Below are positions 52,766-62,364 of a stretch of DNA of 64,000 nucleotides, piece by piece. The DNA is from Odoribacter laneus YIT 12061 (GTDB lineage: Bacteria; Bacteroidota; Bacteroidia; Bacteroidales; Marinifilaceae), in assembly GCF_000243215.1 (NCBI RefSeq), contig NZ_JH594596.1:2812392-2876391 (forward strand), read 5' to 3'. Each line of letters opens with the position of its first letter. Position 1 is the stretch's first letter. The notes beneath the pieces were generated by a model that searched no databases, was not told where the DNA came from, and was given only the letters and a program-made list of their open reading frames with translations. Position numbers and translations under genes: made by a program.

Positions 52766-53920
52766 ATGAAAAAAGGTTTAATTTATCTGTTATTGCTCGT
52801 TTTGGGCACAGCAACTTTCAGCAGTTGTGAGGATGACGACAACGATGGTTACAAAAGAATTTCGTCAGAATATAAAAATGCTACTTTAAAGCTGACATTT
52901 AATGGCAAAGAGTTAAACGACAAAACGGTCGAAATACAAGCTTTAAACGAAACGACAGCCAACCTGATCTTAAAAAGTTTAATCCCGGGTGAAAGTAATC
53001 TTTACCTGAATGCTCTCCTTGCCAATACCGGAGGGGATAACTATACCCTGGAAGCGAAAAGCGAAACGACAGATCGTACTGTCGTAGTAGAAGGTGGGGT
53101 TACTGAAGGCGTACTGACACTGAATTGTACTTTTAAAGTTACGTCTAAAGTAGTAGGCAACTGGAAGTTTATAGCACAACAAGAAACCAGTACAGACCCG
53201 GAACAACTTATCGGAAAAGGTCCTTTACATTTAAAAATTGTTACCGATATTGATTCCATAAAACTTCCGATCGTTTTACCGGACGGCTCAAACTGGTCCT
53301 TCGCTATCAAAGACAATATGGAAACGGAGGATGCAGGTTTCGTCAGCTTTGCGAAAGTGATGTTCAGTTTACTGGTTCCCAATCTTCTTTATAACATTGA
53401 ATTACAAGAAGACGGCGATTTAACAGCCACTTATGCCGTTATGGACGAAACAATGAATCCAACAGATACCGTTACTTTACCGGAAGGCGTCGTCAGATAT
53501 AATGTAAAAGACGGGGAAATATACATTGCCGTCGATATAAACGCTCTTTTACCCAGAAGCGATGCAGACCAGCCCAGTGTAGATGTCCTGAAAATGCTTG
53601 CAGAAGGCTTACCGCTTATTCTCAAATTAGATGGAGACAACAATATGACGGTTTATGTAGACAAGGACATGATGGTCCCATTCATGGGTATGGTGGATCT
53701 TGTAAAAGGATTAGTAAAAGATATGGAACCTATGGACGTTCTTATCGGTACTATAACAGCAGAATCTCTACAGAAGTTTTTGGATGATGTAGTCATTTTA
53801 GTAAACACCTCGGAAACCATCGAACTTGGATTAAATCTGGAAACAAACACCCATCCGGAAATGAAACCCCAGCCACAAGCTTTCAGCTGGGAAAAAGCCT
53901 TGCTTCCTTTTAGAAAATAA
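52766..53920 (+). CDS. Lipoprotein of unknown function, DUF4925-like
   Basis: This 384-residue lipoprotein has the lipobox GTATFSSC with Cys at residue 21, then an acidic linker EDDDND. A long beta-rich region follows, with repeats of the form KLTFNGKEL and TVVVEGGVTEGVLTL. The DUF4925-like or calycin-like resemblance is a memory-based guess. The gene follows the barrel after 140 bp; a terminator after it (53939) closes the group. It probably acts on the cell surface or in the periplasm with the two preceding proteins. Confidence 0.65.
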   Translation: MKKGLIYLLLLVLGTATFSSCEDDDNDGYKRISSEYKNATLKLTFNGKELNDKTVEIQALNETTANLILKSLIPGESNLYLNALLANTGGDNYTLEAKSETTDRTVVVEGGVTEGVLTLNCTFKVTSKVVGNWKFIAQQETSTDPEQLIGKGPLHLKIVTDIDSIKLPIVLPDGSNWSFAIKDNMETEDAGFVSFAKVMFSLLVPNLLYNIELQEDGDLTATYAVMDETMNPTDTVTLPEGVVRYNVKDGEIYIAVDINALLPRSDADQPSVDVLKMLAEGLPLILKLDGDNNMTVYVDKDMMVPFMGMVDLVKGLVKDMEPMDVLIGTITAESLQKFLDDVVILVNTSETIELGLNLETNTHPEMKPQPQAFSWEKALLPFRK

Positions 53921-53938
53921 TTGAATAACTCTTTTTAT

Positions 53939-53973
53939 AAAAAGCCGTTCAAACAAATTTGAGCGGCTTTTTT
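53939..53973 (+). terminator. Intrinsic terminator of the envelope operon
   Basis: AAAAAGCCGTTCAAA (53939-53953) pairs with TTTGAGCGGCTTTTT with one G-U, leaving a short loop. T-tract included, the structure ends at 53973. It lies 18 bp after the stop. Confidence 0.85.
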
Positions 53974-54023
53974 AATTTCTCAAGAATATTCCTTATCTCT
54001 CAGAGAAGTTTTAAGCCTTTCCA

Positions 54024-54054
54024 TTTCACCTTTTATTTTTCCTTTCTATCTTTG
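54024..54054 (+). promoter_or_regulatory. Promoter of leuS
   Basis: TTTC (54024-54027) and TATCTTTG (54047-54054) are 19 bp apart. The -7 is a full TAnnTTTG match and the -33 has one mismatch. The ATG is 34 bp downstream. Confidence 0.6.
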
Positions 54055-54088
54055 TCCTTCAAAACGAAATCATAAAAAACAATATATC

Positions 54089-56857
54089 ATGGAATATAAC
54101 TTCAAAGAAGTCGAAAAAAAATGGCAGAACTATTGGAAAGAACAAAAAACATATCAGGTAGAAATAGATCCTAACAAGCCTAAATACTATGTACTGGATA
54201 TGTTTCCTTACCCTTCAGGAGCCGGATTGCATGTAGGCCACCCCTTAGGTTATATTGCTTCTGATATATATTCCCGCTATAAACGCTTAAAAGGATACAA
54301 TGTTTTGCATCCTATGGGCTATGATGCCTATGGATTACCAGCAGAACAGTATGCGATACAAACAGGGCAACACCCTGCTATTACAACGGAAAAGAATATC
54401 AACCGTTATCGGGAACAATTAGATAAAATTGGTTTTTCTTTTGACTGGAACCGGGAAGTCCGGACCTGCGATCCCCACTATTACAAATGGACACAATGGG
54501 CATTTATTCAAATGTTTAACAGCTTTTATAATTACGATGCACAAAAGGCACAACCGATCTCGGAATTAATAAAAGCTTTTGAAACCTCGGGAACAGCTAA
54601 TTTAAATGTAGCTTGCAGCGAACTCCTCCATTTTACAGCTACCGAGTGGAAGGCAAAAACAGAAAAAGAACAGCAGGAAATCCTGCTCAATTATCGGTTG
54701 GCTTATCTGGCCGAAACGATGGTCAACTGGTGTCCGCAACTGGGTACAGTATTAGCCAATGATGAAGTAAAAGAAGGACTCTCGGTACGGGGGGGGTATC
54801 CTGTCGTACAGAAAAAAATGCGGCAATGGTCGTTGCGTGTTTCCGCTTATGCACAACGCTTATTAGACGGCCTAGACGTTGTTGAATGGTCCGATTCGCT
54901 GAAAGATATCCAACGGAATTGGATCGGCCGTTCCCAAGGGGCAGACGTCATTTTTGAGGTAAAAGATTCGGAAGTAAAACTACAAATTTTTACGACCCGG
55001 CCCGATACGATTTTCGGGGTCAGTTTTATGGTGCTGGCTCCTGAAAGCGATTACGTACAACAACTGACCACAACAAGTCAGCAACAAGCCGTCGAAGAAT
55101 ATCTGAATTACGTAGCCAAAAGAACAGAAAGGGAACGCCAAAGCGAAGTCAAAAAAGTAACCGGCGTATTTTCCGGCTCTTATGCAATAAATCCTTTTAC
55201 TTACGAAGCTATCCCCATCTGGATCAGTGAATACGTTTTAGCTGGATATGGAACCGGAGCCATAATGGCAGTACCTGCTCACGATAGCCGGGATTATGCC
55301 TTCGCCAAAAAATTCAATTTACCCATCGTACCCGTTATCGATAACGGACAGGGATGCGACCTTTCTGAAAATTCCTATGACGCCAAGGAAGGTAAAATGA
55401 TCAACAGTGGTTTTATAAACGGACTGGACGTAAAAGAAGCTATCCAACACATTGCAGAAGAAGTAGAAAAAAGAGGGATCGGGAAAAGTAAAATCAACTA
55501 CCGCCTGAGAGATGCTATTTTCAGCCGTCAAAGGTATTGGGGAGAACCTTTCCCGGTATATTATAAGGAAGATATGCCTTATATGCTGGATGAATCCAAA
55601 TTACCTTTGGAATTACCGGAAATCGACAAATATCTCCCCACAGAAACCGGAGAACCTCCCTTAGGACGTGCTAAAAACTGGAAGACAACAGAAGGTTATC
55701 CTTTGGAATTGAATACAATGCCCGGATTCGCCGGTTCTTCCGCTTATTACCTCCGCTATATGGATCCCCATAACGACCAAGCACTGGTAAGTAAAGAGGC
55801 GAATGAATACTGGAGAAATGTAGACTTATATCTAGGAGGAGCAGAACATGCTACAGGCCACTTGATTTACTCTCGTTTCTGGAATCATTTTCTTTACGAT
55901 CTGGGGTACGTATGCGAAGCAGAACCCTTTAAAAAATTGATCAATCAAGGGATGATACAAGGCCGTTCAAATTTTGTATACCGTATACAAGGAACAAATA
56001 CTTTCGTATCTTATGGCCTGAAAGATCAATACGAAACAACAGAAATTCACGTAAATGTCAACATTGTCCACAACGACATCCTCGATCTGGAAGCATTTAA
56101 AAACTGGATGCCCGAATACAATCAGGCAGAATTCATTCTGGAAGACGGAAAATATGTTTGCGGATGGGCAGTAGAAAAAATGTCCAAATCCATGTACAAT
56201 GTCGTCAATCCGGACGATATCATCGAAGAATTCGGAGCAGATACCTTACGGTTATACGAAATGTTTCTGGGCCCACTGGAAGCCCATAAGCCTTGGGATA
56301 CACAAGGGATAGACGGCGTCTTCAAATTTCTGAAGAAATTCTGGAGACTCTATATCAGTGACGATAAATTAAATGTAACGGAAGAAGTTCCGACAAAAGA
56401 AGAATTAAAAATATTACACAAAACCTTGAAAAAGATCGAATCGGATATTGAAAACTTTTCCTTTAACACTTCTATACCGGCATTTATGATCTGTACCAAC
56501 GAATTGACAGCCTTAAAATGCAACAAACGAGCTATACTGGAACCTCTCACCATTGCTATAGCTCCTTATGCTCCGCATATCGCAGAAGAATTATGGCATC
56601 AACTCGGAAATACAGGAAGTGTTACAGCAGCGGCCTTCCCCCAATGGGAAGAAAAATATCTGGTAGAAGATGCTTTTGAATACCCGATTTCTTTCAACGG
56701 GAAAGTACGGTTTAAATTAACAATTCCATTAACTATTTCTTCCGCAGAAATCGAAACAATCGTAAAAATGGCTCCTGAAACCGAAAAATATTTGGCCGGG
56801 AAAACCATAAAAAAGATAATAATTGTTCCTCAAAAAATAGTGAATATTGTCATTTAG
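54089..56857 (+). CDS. leuS: Leucyl-tRNA synthetase
   Basis: This 922-residue class I aminoacyl-tRNA synthetase charges tRNA-Leu. The HIGH-type signature lies in [15 protein letters not shown] (about residues 42-56). The CP1 editing domain contains [12 protein letters not shown], and [14 protein letters not shown] has the editing Asp. KMSKS is at about residues 695-699, followed by the anticodon-binding and C-terminal domains. The C-terminal tail is [15 protein letters not shown]. Standard length for a Bacteroidetes enzyme. Confidence 0.97.
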   Translation: MEYNFKEVEKKWQNYWKEQKTYQVEIDPNKPKYYVLDMFPYPSGAGLHVGHPLGYIASDIYSRYKRLKGYNVLHPMGYDAYGLPAEQYAIQTGQHPAITTEKNINRYREQLDKIGFSFDWNREVRTCDPHYYKWTQWAFIQMFNSFYNYDAQKAQPISELIKAFETSGTANLNVACSELLHFTATEWKAKTEKEQQEILLNYRLAYLAETMVNWCPQLGTVLANDEVKEGLSVRGGYPVVQKKMRQWSLRVSAYAQRLLDGLDVVEWSDSLKDIQRNWIGRSQGADVIFEVKDSEVKLQIFTTRPDTIFGVSFMVLAPESDYVQQLTTTSQQQAVEEYLNYVAKRTERERQSEVKKVTGVFSGSYAINPFTYEAIPIWISEYVLAGYGTGAIMAVPAHDSRDYAFAKKFNLPIVPVIDNGQGCDLSENSYDAKEGKMINSGFINGLDVKEAIQHIAEEVEKRGIGKSKINYRLRDAIFSRQRYWGEPFPVYYKEDMPYMLDESKLPLELPEIDKYLPTETGEPPLGRAKNWKTTEGYPLELNTMPGFAGSSAYYLRYMDPHNDQALVSKEANEYWRNVDLYLGGAEHATGHLIYSRFWNHFLYDLGYVCEAEPFKKLINQGMIQGRSNFVYRIQGTNTFVSYGLKDQYETTEIHVNVNIVHNDILDLEAFKNWMPEYNQAEFILEDGKYVCGWAVEKMSKSMYNVVNPDDIIEEFGADTLRLYEMFLGPLEAHKPWDTQGIDGVFKFLKKFWRLYISDDKLNVTEEVPTKEELKILHKTLKKIESDIENFSFNTSIPAFMICTNELTALKCNKRAILEPLTIAIAPYAPHIAEELWHQLGNTGSVTAAAFPQWEEKYLVEDAFEYPISFNGKVRFKLTIPLTISSAEIETIVKMAPETEKYLAGKTIKKIIIVPQKIVNIVI

Positions 56858-56994
56858 GACTGAAAGATTTGGGAAATTACGAAAAAACGGGAAAAAAAAT
56901 AATTTTTTAATACAAGCTTACCTCTCTGTTCGAATAAAGGTATTCACATGGTTTTTACTTTTATCCGGACAGAGGGATATAAATTTGTCGGAAT

Positions 56995-57396
56995 ATGCGG
57001 AAGATCCTTTACATTACTTTAGGCATTCTCTCTATAATTTTAGGGATTATCGGAATTTTTGTTCCGGGTTTACCGACAACACCTTTTCTTTTATTGAGTT
57101 CCTGGTTATTTTATAAAAGCTCTCAAAAATTACATGACCGGTTGCACCGTTCCCGATGGCTAGGCAAATATATCCGGCATTATGAATCCAAGCAAGGGGT
57201 AAGTATAACTTCCAAGGTAATCTCTATTCTTTGCATGTGGATCATGATCAATATTTCTGCGTTCTGTTTTCTTGAAACAGGAAATATCCGGATCGTCCTG
57301 TTTGTCTTAGGAGCCATAGGGACAGCCAGTATCTTATGGTTTGTACCCACGGCCACCTCCAAAACCTCCCCGCCACCGGGCAAGGAGCATCAATAA
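56995..57396 (+). CDS. DUF454 (YbaN-like) small membrane protein
   Basis: This 133-residue protein has the DUF454 signature GIIGIFVPGLPTTPFLLLSSWLFYKSS and then HDRLHRSRWLGKYIRHYE. There are three hydrophobic segments: about 4-22, 28-42 and 70-113 (a pair). The function of the family is unknown. Its stop codon directly abuts the stop of the convergent dus gene, with no spacer base. Confidence 0.85.
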   Translation: MRKILYITLGILSIILGIIGIFVPGLPTTPFLLLSSWLFYKSSQKLHDRLHRSRWLGKYIRHYESKQGVSITSKVISILCMWIMINISAFCFLETGNIRIVLFVLGAIGTASILWFVPTATSKTSPPPGKEHQ

Positions 57397-58335
57397 CTAG
57401 GCCTTAAAAATCAGATTTACAAACTCCTGATAATCGGTTATTTTTTTTGCTTTCTGCAACTTTTTCTTCAGTCTCCGATCAGCATCCGGTAAAAAATAGT
57501 CCCAATAGGATTTCATTTTCTGTAACAAGACTCTTTCATCTTTCAAGTAATCCCGATATGCCAAAAAAAGTGCATCCATAAAATCTTTTTTCCGGGAAAC
57601 GGAATCTGTTGCCTCAGAACAATGATATTTCACATTTTCTGCCAAAGCAGGATTGCTCAATAATCCCCGCCCTAACATAACGCCTTTCAATTCCGGAAAC
57701 CGCTGTAAGATCATTTGTATTTGATGAACCGAATCTAAATCTCCGTTATAAAACAAAGGATGCCGGCATTCCCGATAAAAATATCCAAACATTTCCGGGT
57801 CCGTCTCTCCCTTATACTGCTGTTTTCCCGTCCGGGCATGAAGAGTGATGTGAGTGAGAGGACATTCGTTTAAAATAGGTAGTAAATTCAGACATTCCTG
57901 TTTATCCGACCATCCCAAACGCATCTTGACAGAAAAACGGATGTCTGGAAAGGTAGCCACCGATTCCATTATAGCACGTACTAAATCCGGATAAGGCAAC
58001 ATTCCAGCTCCCTTCTTTTGTCCGGCAATCAAAGGGAAAGGACAACCGAGATTAATATCCGCCCGGCTATATCCTTTTGCCCGAAGTAAAGCAGCTAATA
58101 AACCGAACTCTTCTGTAGAACCAGGTAATATCTGAGGGATCAGGCCTACCACCTCATTATTAGCCGGATCTATATCCCGCAAATCCCGGTTACGAAAAAC
58201 ATTCCCTTTTTCGACCCGGATAAAAGGTGTATAATAAGCGTCTATTCCCTTGAAAAACCGGGTAAAAATATTCCGGTAAATCCAGTCGGTATATCCCTGC
58301 AAGGGTGCAAAATGAATCTCATACTCTTTTTCCAT
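57397..58335 (-). CDS. dus: tRNA-dihydrouridine synthase
   Basis: This 312-residue FMN enzyme reduces uridine to dihydrouridine in the D-loop of tRNAs. It starts with the family pattern FAPLQGYTDWIYR. It has the catalytic Cys C98 in INLGCPFP, VKMRLGWSD, HITLHARTGKQQYKG and the FMN-binding YNGDL and LGRGLLSNP. The Q-Y-T order and length suggest a DusB/DusC-related type, but I do not assign the subfamily. Convergent with the DUF454 gene. Confidence 0.92.
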   Translation of the reverse strand: MEKEYEIHFAPLQGYTDWIYRNIFTRFFKGIDAYYTPFIRVEKGNVFRNRDLRDIDPANNEVVGLIPQILPGSTEEFGLLAALLRAKGYSRADINLGCPFPLIAGQKKGAGMLPYPDLVRAIMESVATFPDIRFSVKMRLGWSDKQECLNLLPILNECPLTHITLHARTGKQQYKGETDPEMFGYFYRECRHPLFYNGDLDSVHQIQMILQRFPELKGVMLGRGLLSNPALAENVKYHCSEATDSVSRKKDFMDALFLAYRDYLKDERVLLQKMKSYWDYFLPDADRRLKKKLQKAKKITDYQEFVNLIFKA

Positions 58336-58472
58336 AAGACAAATAAAACAAAAAACATCAGCAAAACCAAGTAGAAAGGTGAAATGTGAACTTTTAAAAT
58401 TAATTCCTATTGCTTGTCGTCAAACAAATCTTAACTTCGCAACGAAAACAAATGATCAAAATACATCCGAAT

Positions 58473-58991
58473 ATGAAAAATTTATTGCTGTTAGTGACTT
58501 TTATATCCCTATGCACTGGATTAAAAGCTCAAAGTGATGACCGCGGCTATCTCGTAAAAACAGGAGATATGGCGCCGGATATCGAAATACGCTATACGGA
58601 CGGGACGATAAAAAAATTATCCGATTTCCGCGGGAAAGTGGTTATGCTTCAGTTCACTGCCAGTTGGTGCGGGGTATGCCGTAAAGAAATGCCTTTTATC
58701 GAAAAAGACATATGGCAGAAACACAAAAATAATCCCCATTTCGCCCTTATCGGTATAGATCTGAAGGAAAACCGGGAAAAAACAATCAAATTTGCCCAAG
58801 ATTTGAAAATAACGTATCCTCTCACTCTAGATCCCGAAGGAAAATCCTTTTATAGCTTTGCCGAAAAAAATGCAGGTGTAACCCGGAATATCATTATCGA
58901 TAAAAACGGGAAAATCGTCTACTTAACCCGACTGTATGAACCCGAAGAATTTCAGCAAATGGTTCAAGTCATTGATCAGTTACTCAAATAA
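58473..58991 (+). CDS. Exported thioredoxin-like (TlpA/ResA family) protein
   Basis: This 172-residue protein has a signal peptide (MKNLLLLVTFISLCTGLKAQ) and a TlpA-like thioredoxin fold: GDMAPDIEIRYTDG, then FRGKVVMLQFTASWCGVCRKEM with the active-site CxxC at C66 and C69. The insertion after the active site and the cis-Pro-like VTRNIIIDKNGK segment are typical. It would reduce or isomerise periplasmic thiols. I choose the ATG at 58473; upstream in-frame starts at 58410 and 58452 are disfavoured because a -7-like element (TAACTTCG) lies near 58430 and because the signal peptide begins here. Confidence 0.88.
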   Translation: MKNLLLLVTFISLCTGLKAQSDDRGYLVKTGDMAPDIEIRYTDGTIKKLSDFRGKVVMLQFTASWCGVCRKEMPFIEKDIWQKHKNNPHFALIGIDLKENREKTIKFAQDLKITYPLTLDPEGKSFYSFAEKNAGVTRNIIIDKNGKIVYLTRLYEPEEFQQMVQVIDQLLK

Positions 58992-59020
58992 ATAAATCTC
59001 TTATTCTAAAGGGAAAGACG

Positions 59021-59070
59021 AAAAAACCGGGGAATTAGAACCCTTTCGTTTCTTTAATTCCCCGGTTTCA
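59021..59070. terminator. Bidirectional terminator between convergent genes
   Basis: AAACCGGGGAATTA (59024-59037) pairs with TAATTCCCCGGTTT (59055-59068), a perfect 14-bp GC-rich stem with A- and T-tracts outside it. It lies between the TlpA-like gene and the S41 protease gene and can serve both. Confidence 0.8.
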
Positions 59071-59082
59071 ATATATCTCTTT

Positions 59083-60678
59083 TTATTCCTGAAGAGCTTT
59101 TTGTAAAGTGGAATCTATTTTTCCAATGACAGGATACAAACCTTCATTATCCAATACATCCCGGGCGATATAGGCTTCCAAATTGACACGAATAATCTCA
59201 TAAGAATCCCTGATACCTTTCCGATCTTTCTTTAAACCGTTCTTCTCAGCATAATCCGCCATTTCTTCCACTAAATCGAATCTTTTCAAATAAGCTAATA
59301 TTTCCTTGTAGTTGTTTAACTTTTTCATCTCCTCCCTATGCTTATCCATAAAATCAAAAGTATAGTCATACAGCAACATTGTACGGCGTAAATCGACTAA
59401 ATATTTCGAAAAGCCACTTGTATCTGCCGGTACGAATACATCCGGCATAATCCCACCACCGCCGTATACCACCCGTCCTCCTACAGTATGATATTTCAGA
59501 TTGGGATCAAAATGAATACTGTCTTTCACTTCCAACTCTCCATGTAGGATACGGTTGTAAAAGTCGTCATAATATTCTTTTTTCCCTTTATCATAAGGCC
59601 GCTGAATGGAACGCCCCGAAGGAATATAATAACGGGCTACAGTAAGGCGTAAAGCAGAACCGTCAGGCAACATACGCTGTTCTTGTACCAAGCCTTTTCC
59701 AAAAGAACGGCGTCCAACAATTTTTCCCCTATCATTATCCTGAATAGCTCCGGCAAAAATCTCACTTGCTGAAGCGCTGTTCTCATCTATCAGAATGATC
59801 AGGGGTAAATTTTTATACTTGCCTTTTCCGTTGGAGTAATAATCAGAACGAGGAGAAGCCTTTCCCTGAGTATATAATATCAACTTCTGACTATCCAGAA
59901 ATTCATTGACCATTTTTAAAGCAATAGGCAATATACCCCCTACATTTCCGCGCAAATCCACAATTAATTTTTTCATCCCTTCTGTTTCCAATTGCTGGAG
60001 AGCCGTCATAAATTCATCATAGGTATTCATGCCAAAGGTATTCACTTTTATATACCCGGTCGTGTCGTTCGCCATATAAGCAACATCTACGCTTTTTACC
60101 GGAATACTTCCCCGGGTAATTTTTTTCGTAAAAGGAGTTTTCTCCCCTCTTCTTACAAGGGTAACTTCTACATCCGTTCCAATCTGTCCCCGCATCATTC
60201 CCATAATTTTCTGATCGTTCATTTTTACCCCCGCCACAAGCGTATCGTTCACCTTTATGATACGGTCTCCGTCCTGTAAACCAGCGTCCTGAGAAGGTCC
60301 TCCCGGCACCACTTTTATTATCGTAACCGTATCCCGGTATTTGTAAAACTGAACTCCTATACCTCCGAAATTACCGATCATATCTTCATTCACTTTTTCC
60401 ATTTCCTTTGCAGGAATATAAACCGTATGGGGATCCAAATCTTTTATAACCTCATTAATTGCATTTTCTTCTATTTTTTGAATATCCACTGTATCCACAT
60501 AAGAATGTTCCACCATATTCAATACCATATCCAATTTACTCCCTTGTACCGGCAAAAAAAGTTCCTGTCTTTCCCGCAAATCCTTCCTTACAAAAAGCGA
60601 ATTGACAAACATTCCCAACACAATCGCCAATGCTAAAATCAAAGGCATTAAAATCACTTTCCAATTATTCTTATACAT
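59083..60678 (-). CDS. S41 family C-terminal processing protease
   Basis: This 531-residue envelope serine protease has an N-terminal membrane anchor (about 9-30). The protease cap region follows, then a PDZ domain (about 90-180; GGIGVQFYKY, PGGPSQDAGLQDGDRI). The S41 core has VDLRGNVGGILP, the catalytic Ser in DENSASASEIFAG (near residue 300) and the catalytic Lys in SFGKGLVQE (near 325). A C-terminal extension of about 150 residues is common in Bacteroidetes members. It is last in a three-gene operon, 27 bp after the dCMP deaminase gene. Confidence 0.93.
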   Translation of the reverse strand: MYKNNWKVILMPLILALAIVLGMFVNSLFVRKDLRERQELFLPVQGSKLDMVLNMVEHSYVDTVDIQKIEENAINEVIKDLDPHTVYIPAKEMEKVNEDMIGNFGGIGVQFYKYRDTVTIIKVVPGGPSQDAGLQDGDRIIKVNDTLVAGVKMNDQKIMGMMRGQIGTDVEVTLVRRGEKTPFTKKITRGSIPVKSVDVAYMANDTTGYIKVNTFGMNTYDEFMTALQQLETEGMKKLIVDLRGNVGGILPIALKMVNEFLDSQKLILYTQGKASPRSDYYSNGKGKYKNLPLIILIDENSASASEIFAGAIQDNDRGKIVGRRSFGKGLVQEQRMLPDGSALRLTVARYYIPSGRSIQRPYDKGKKEYYDDFYNRILHGELEVKDSIHFDPNLKYHTVGGRVVYGGGGIMPDVFVPADTSGFSKYLVDLRRTMLLYDYTFDFMDKHREEMKKLNNYKEILAYLKRFDLVEEMADYAEKNGLKKDRKGIRDSYEIIRVNLEAYIARDVLDNEGLYPVIGKIDSTLQKALQE

Positions 60679-60705
60679 CTTTGTCTTATTTACATTACAA
60701 CTTAT

Positions 60706-61134
60706 TTATTCGATTTCTATCAAATCAACCACGATCCCAGCCTGCTGCAATAATTTAATACCATCGGCACAATGATAAAGTTCGGAATATACAACGCGAC
60801 AGATTCCAGCTTGTATAATAAGTTTTGCACATTCTATACAAGGGGAAGCCGTTACATATAAGGTAGCACCTTCACTACTATTACTGGATTTGGCAACTTT
60901 TGTGATGGCATTCGCTTCGGCATGCAAAACATAAGGTTTTGTCCGGTTTGTTTCATCTTCACAAATATTTTCAAACCCCGATGGAGTTCCATTATAACCA
61001 TCCGAAATAATAGACTTATCTTTTACAATCAGCGCTCCGACTTGCCTGCGTTTACAATAGGAATTTTCAGCCCATATCCTGGCCATTCTCAAATATCGTT
61101 TATCCAACAATCTCTGTTTGGTTTGCTCTTCCAT
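60706..61134 (-). CDS. dCMP deaminase family protein (ComEB-like)
   Basis: This 142-residue zinc deaminase has the zinc-binding HAEANAI (His near residue 70, catalytic Glu) and PCIECAKLII (zinc cysteines near 98-102). The N-terminal pattern RYLRMARIWAENSYCKRRQVGALIVKD and the segment NGTPSGFENICED are typical of deoxycytidylate deaminases. It makes dUMP from dCMP for dTMP synthesis. It lies 9 bp after the polyprenyl synthetase gene and 27 bp before the S41 protease gene, an order seen in other Bacteroidetes. Confidence 0.92.
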   Translation of the reverse strand: MEEQTKQRLLDKRYLRMARIWAENSYCKRRQVGALIVKDKSIISDGYNGTPSGFENICEDETNRTKPYVLHAEANAITKVAKSSNSSEGATLYVTASPCIECAKLIIQAGICRVVYSELYHCADGIKLLQQAGIVVDLIEIE

Positions 61135-61143
61135 AAGCCCCTA

Positions 61144-62118
61144 TTATTTTTTCCGGTTTTCCAGAAAATCAATCATTTCATAGAATCCGCTTTTACGTTC
61201 TTCAGCAACCGCTATTTTTTGTAAGGCCTTCCGGCTTTTATCCAGATAATTTTCAATCGTCTTCAACGTGAGCTCGCCTATTCCCAAACGATCATAAATT
61301 CCCGTCACAGCTTTTATTTTTTCAACTACATCGAAATCTTTTTTATCTACCCAGGCTTGCAACTCAGCTTTCGTTTCCGGATCTGCTACTTCAAATGCCT
61401 TGATCAACAAATAAGTCTTTTTATTCTCCGTGATATCTCCCCCGATTTTCTTCCCGAACTCTGCCACATCCCCGTATACATCTAAATAATCGTCCTGCAA
61501 TTGAAATGCCAAACCTAAATACCCTCCAAAATCATATAGAGCTTTATATTCATGTTCAGGAGCTCCTGCAATTAAAGCTCCATGCCGTAAACTACCAGCA
61601 ATCAATACAGAAGTCTTTAAATAGATCATATGTATGTATTCCTCTTCCGTTACGTCATTACGGGTCTCAAATTCCATATCATACTGCTGCCCTTTACAAA
61701 CATCCATGGCAACCTGGTTAAAGCCGTCAATCACCTGACGGAGATACTGATCTTCGCAACTCTCTATATACTTATAAGCTGTGATAGCCGCAGCATCTCC
61801 ACTTAAAATAGCTACATTGCTATTCCACTTTTTATGGACAGTCTGACGCCCTCTCCGCAATTCCGCATCGTCCATAACGTCATCGTGCAGCAAAGTATAA
61901 TTGTGAAATATCTCTATCCCGACAGCTGACCTTAAAGCGTTTTCTATATCATCCCGGTACAAATTATAAGCCATAAGCGTCAATACCGGCCTCAAGCGTT
62001 TTCCTCCATCTTCCAATATATACTGGATCGGTTCGAACAAAGAATAGGGTACTTCTACATATTCCTTTTTTTCAAACTCAGCTTTAATGATCTCCCTTAA
62101 CTGCTCTATTGTATACAT
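61144..62118 (-). CDS. Polyprenyl (isoprenyl diphosphate) synthetase
   Basis: This 324-residue class I prenyltransferase has the first aspartate-rich motif DDVMDD at 79-84 followed by ELRRGRQTVH. The second, FQLQDDYLDVYGD, is near residue 207, and GGKRLRPVL carries the substrate Lys/Arg. It would build a C20 or longer isoprenoid chain for quinones or carriers; chain length cannot be read reliably. First gene of the operon with the dCMP deaminase and S41 protease genes. Confidence 0.92.
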   Translation of the reverse strand: MYTIEQLREIIKAEFEKKEYVEVPYSLFEPIQYILEDGGKRLRPVLTLMAYNLYRDDIENALRSAVGIEIFHNYTLLHDDVMDDAELRRGRQTVHKKWNSNVAILSGDAAAITAYKYIESCEDQYLRQVIDGFNQVAMDVCKGQQYDMEFETRNDVTEEEYIHMIYLKTSVLIAGSLRHGALIAGAPEHEYKALYDFGGYLGLAFQLQDDYLDVYGDVAEFGKKIGGDITENKKTYLLIKAFEVADPETKAELQAWVDKKDFDVVEKIKAVTGIYDRLGIGELTLKTIENYLDKSRKALQKIAVAEERKSGFYEMIDFLENRKK

Positions 62119-62273
62119 TATTTTTATTTTTAATAAAGTGCTAAATTATAAAAAGAAGCCGGAATATCAGCGAGAAGTCCCGTTTTTTTAATCTTATCCC
62201 CTAAATTCACAAAACCCATAAATTTGTCCTGTTTTTTACAAAACGGCCTGAGAATTCGCTTTCACCTATATCC

Positions 62274-62330
62274 ACTAAAAACAACACTCCAAATGTCCGT
62301 TTTTCAGAAGGGAAAAACAGACATTTGGAG
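62274..62330 (-). terminator. Intrinsic terminator of the alcohol dehydrogenase gene
   Basis: On the plus strand CTCCAAATGTC (62287-62297) pairs with GACATTTGGAG (62320-62330). An inner GTTTTT/AAAAAC pair sits around CAGAAGGG. Read on the minus strand, TTTTT follows near 62274-62280. It lies 35 bp past the dehydrogenase stop. Confidence 0.8.
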
Positions 62331-62364
62331 CATTCTCCCTTTATTAAAAAGTTTCCAGAATAAA

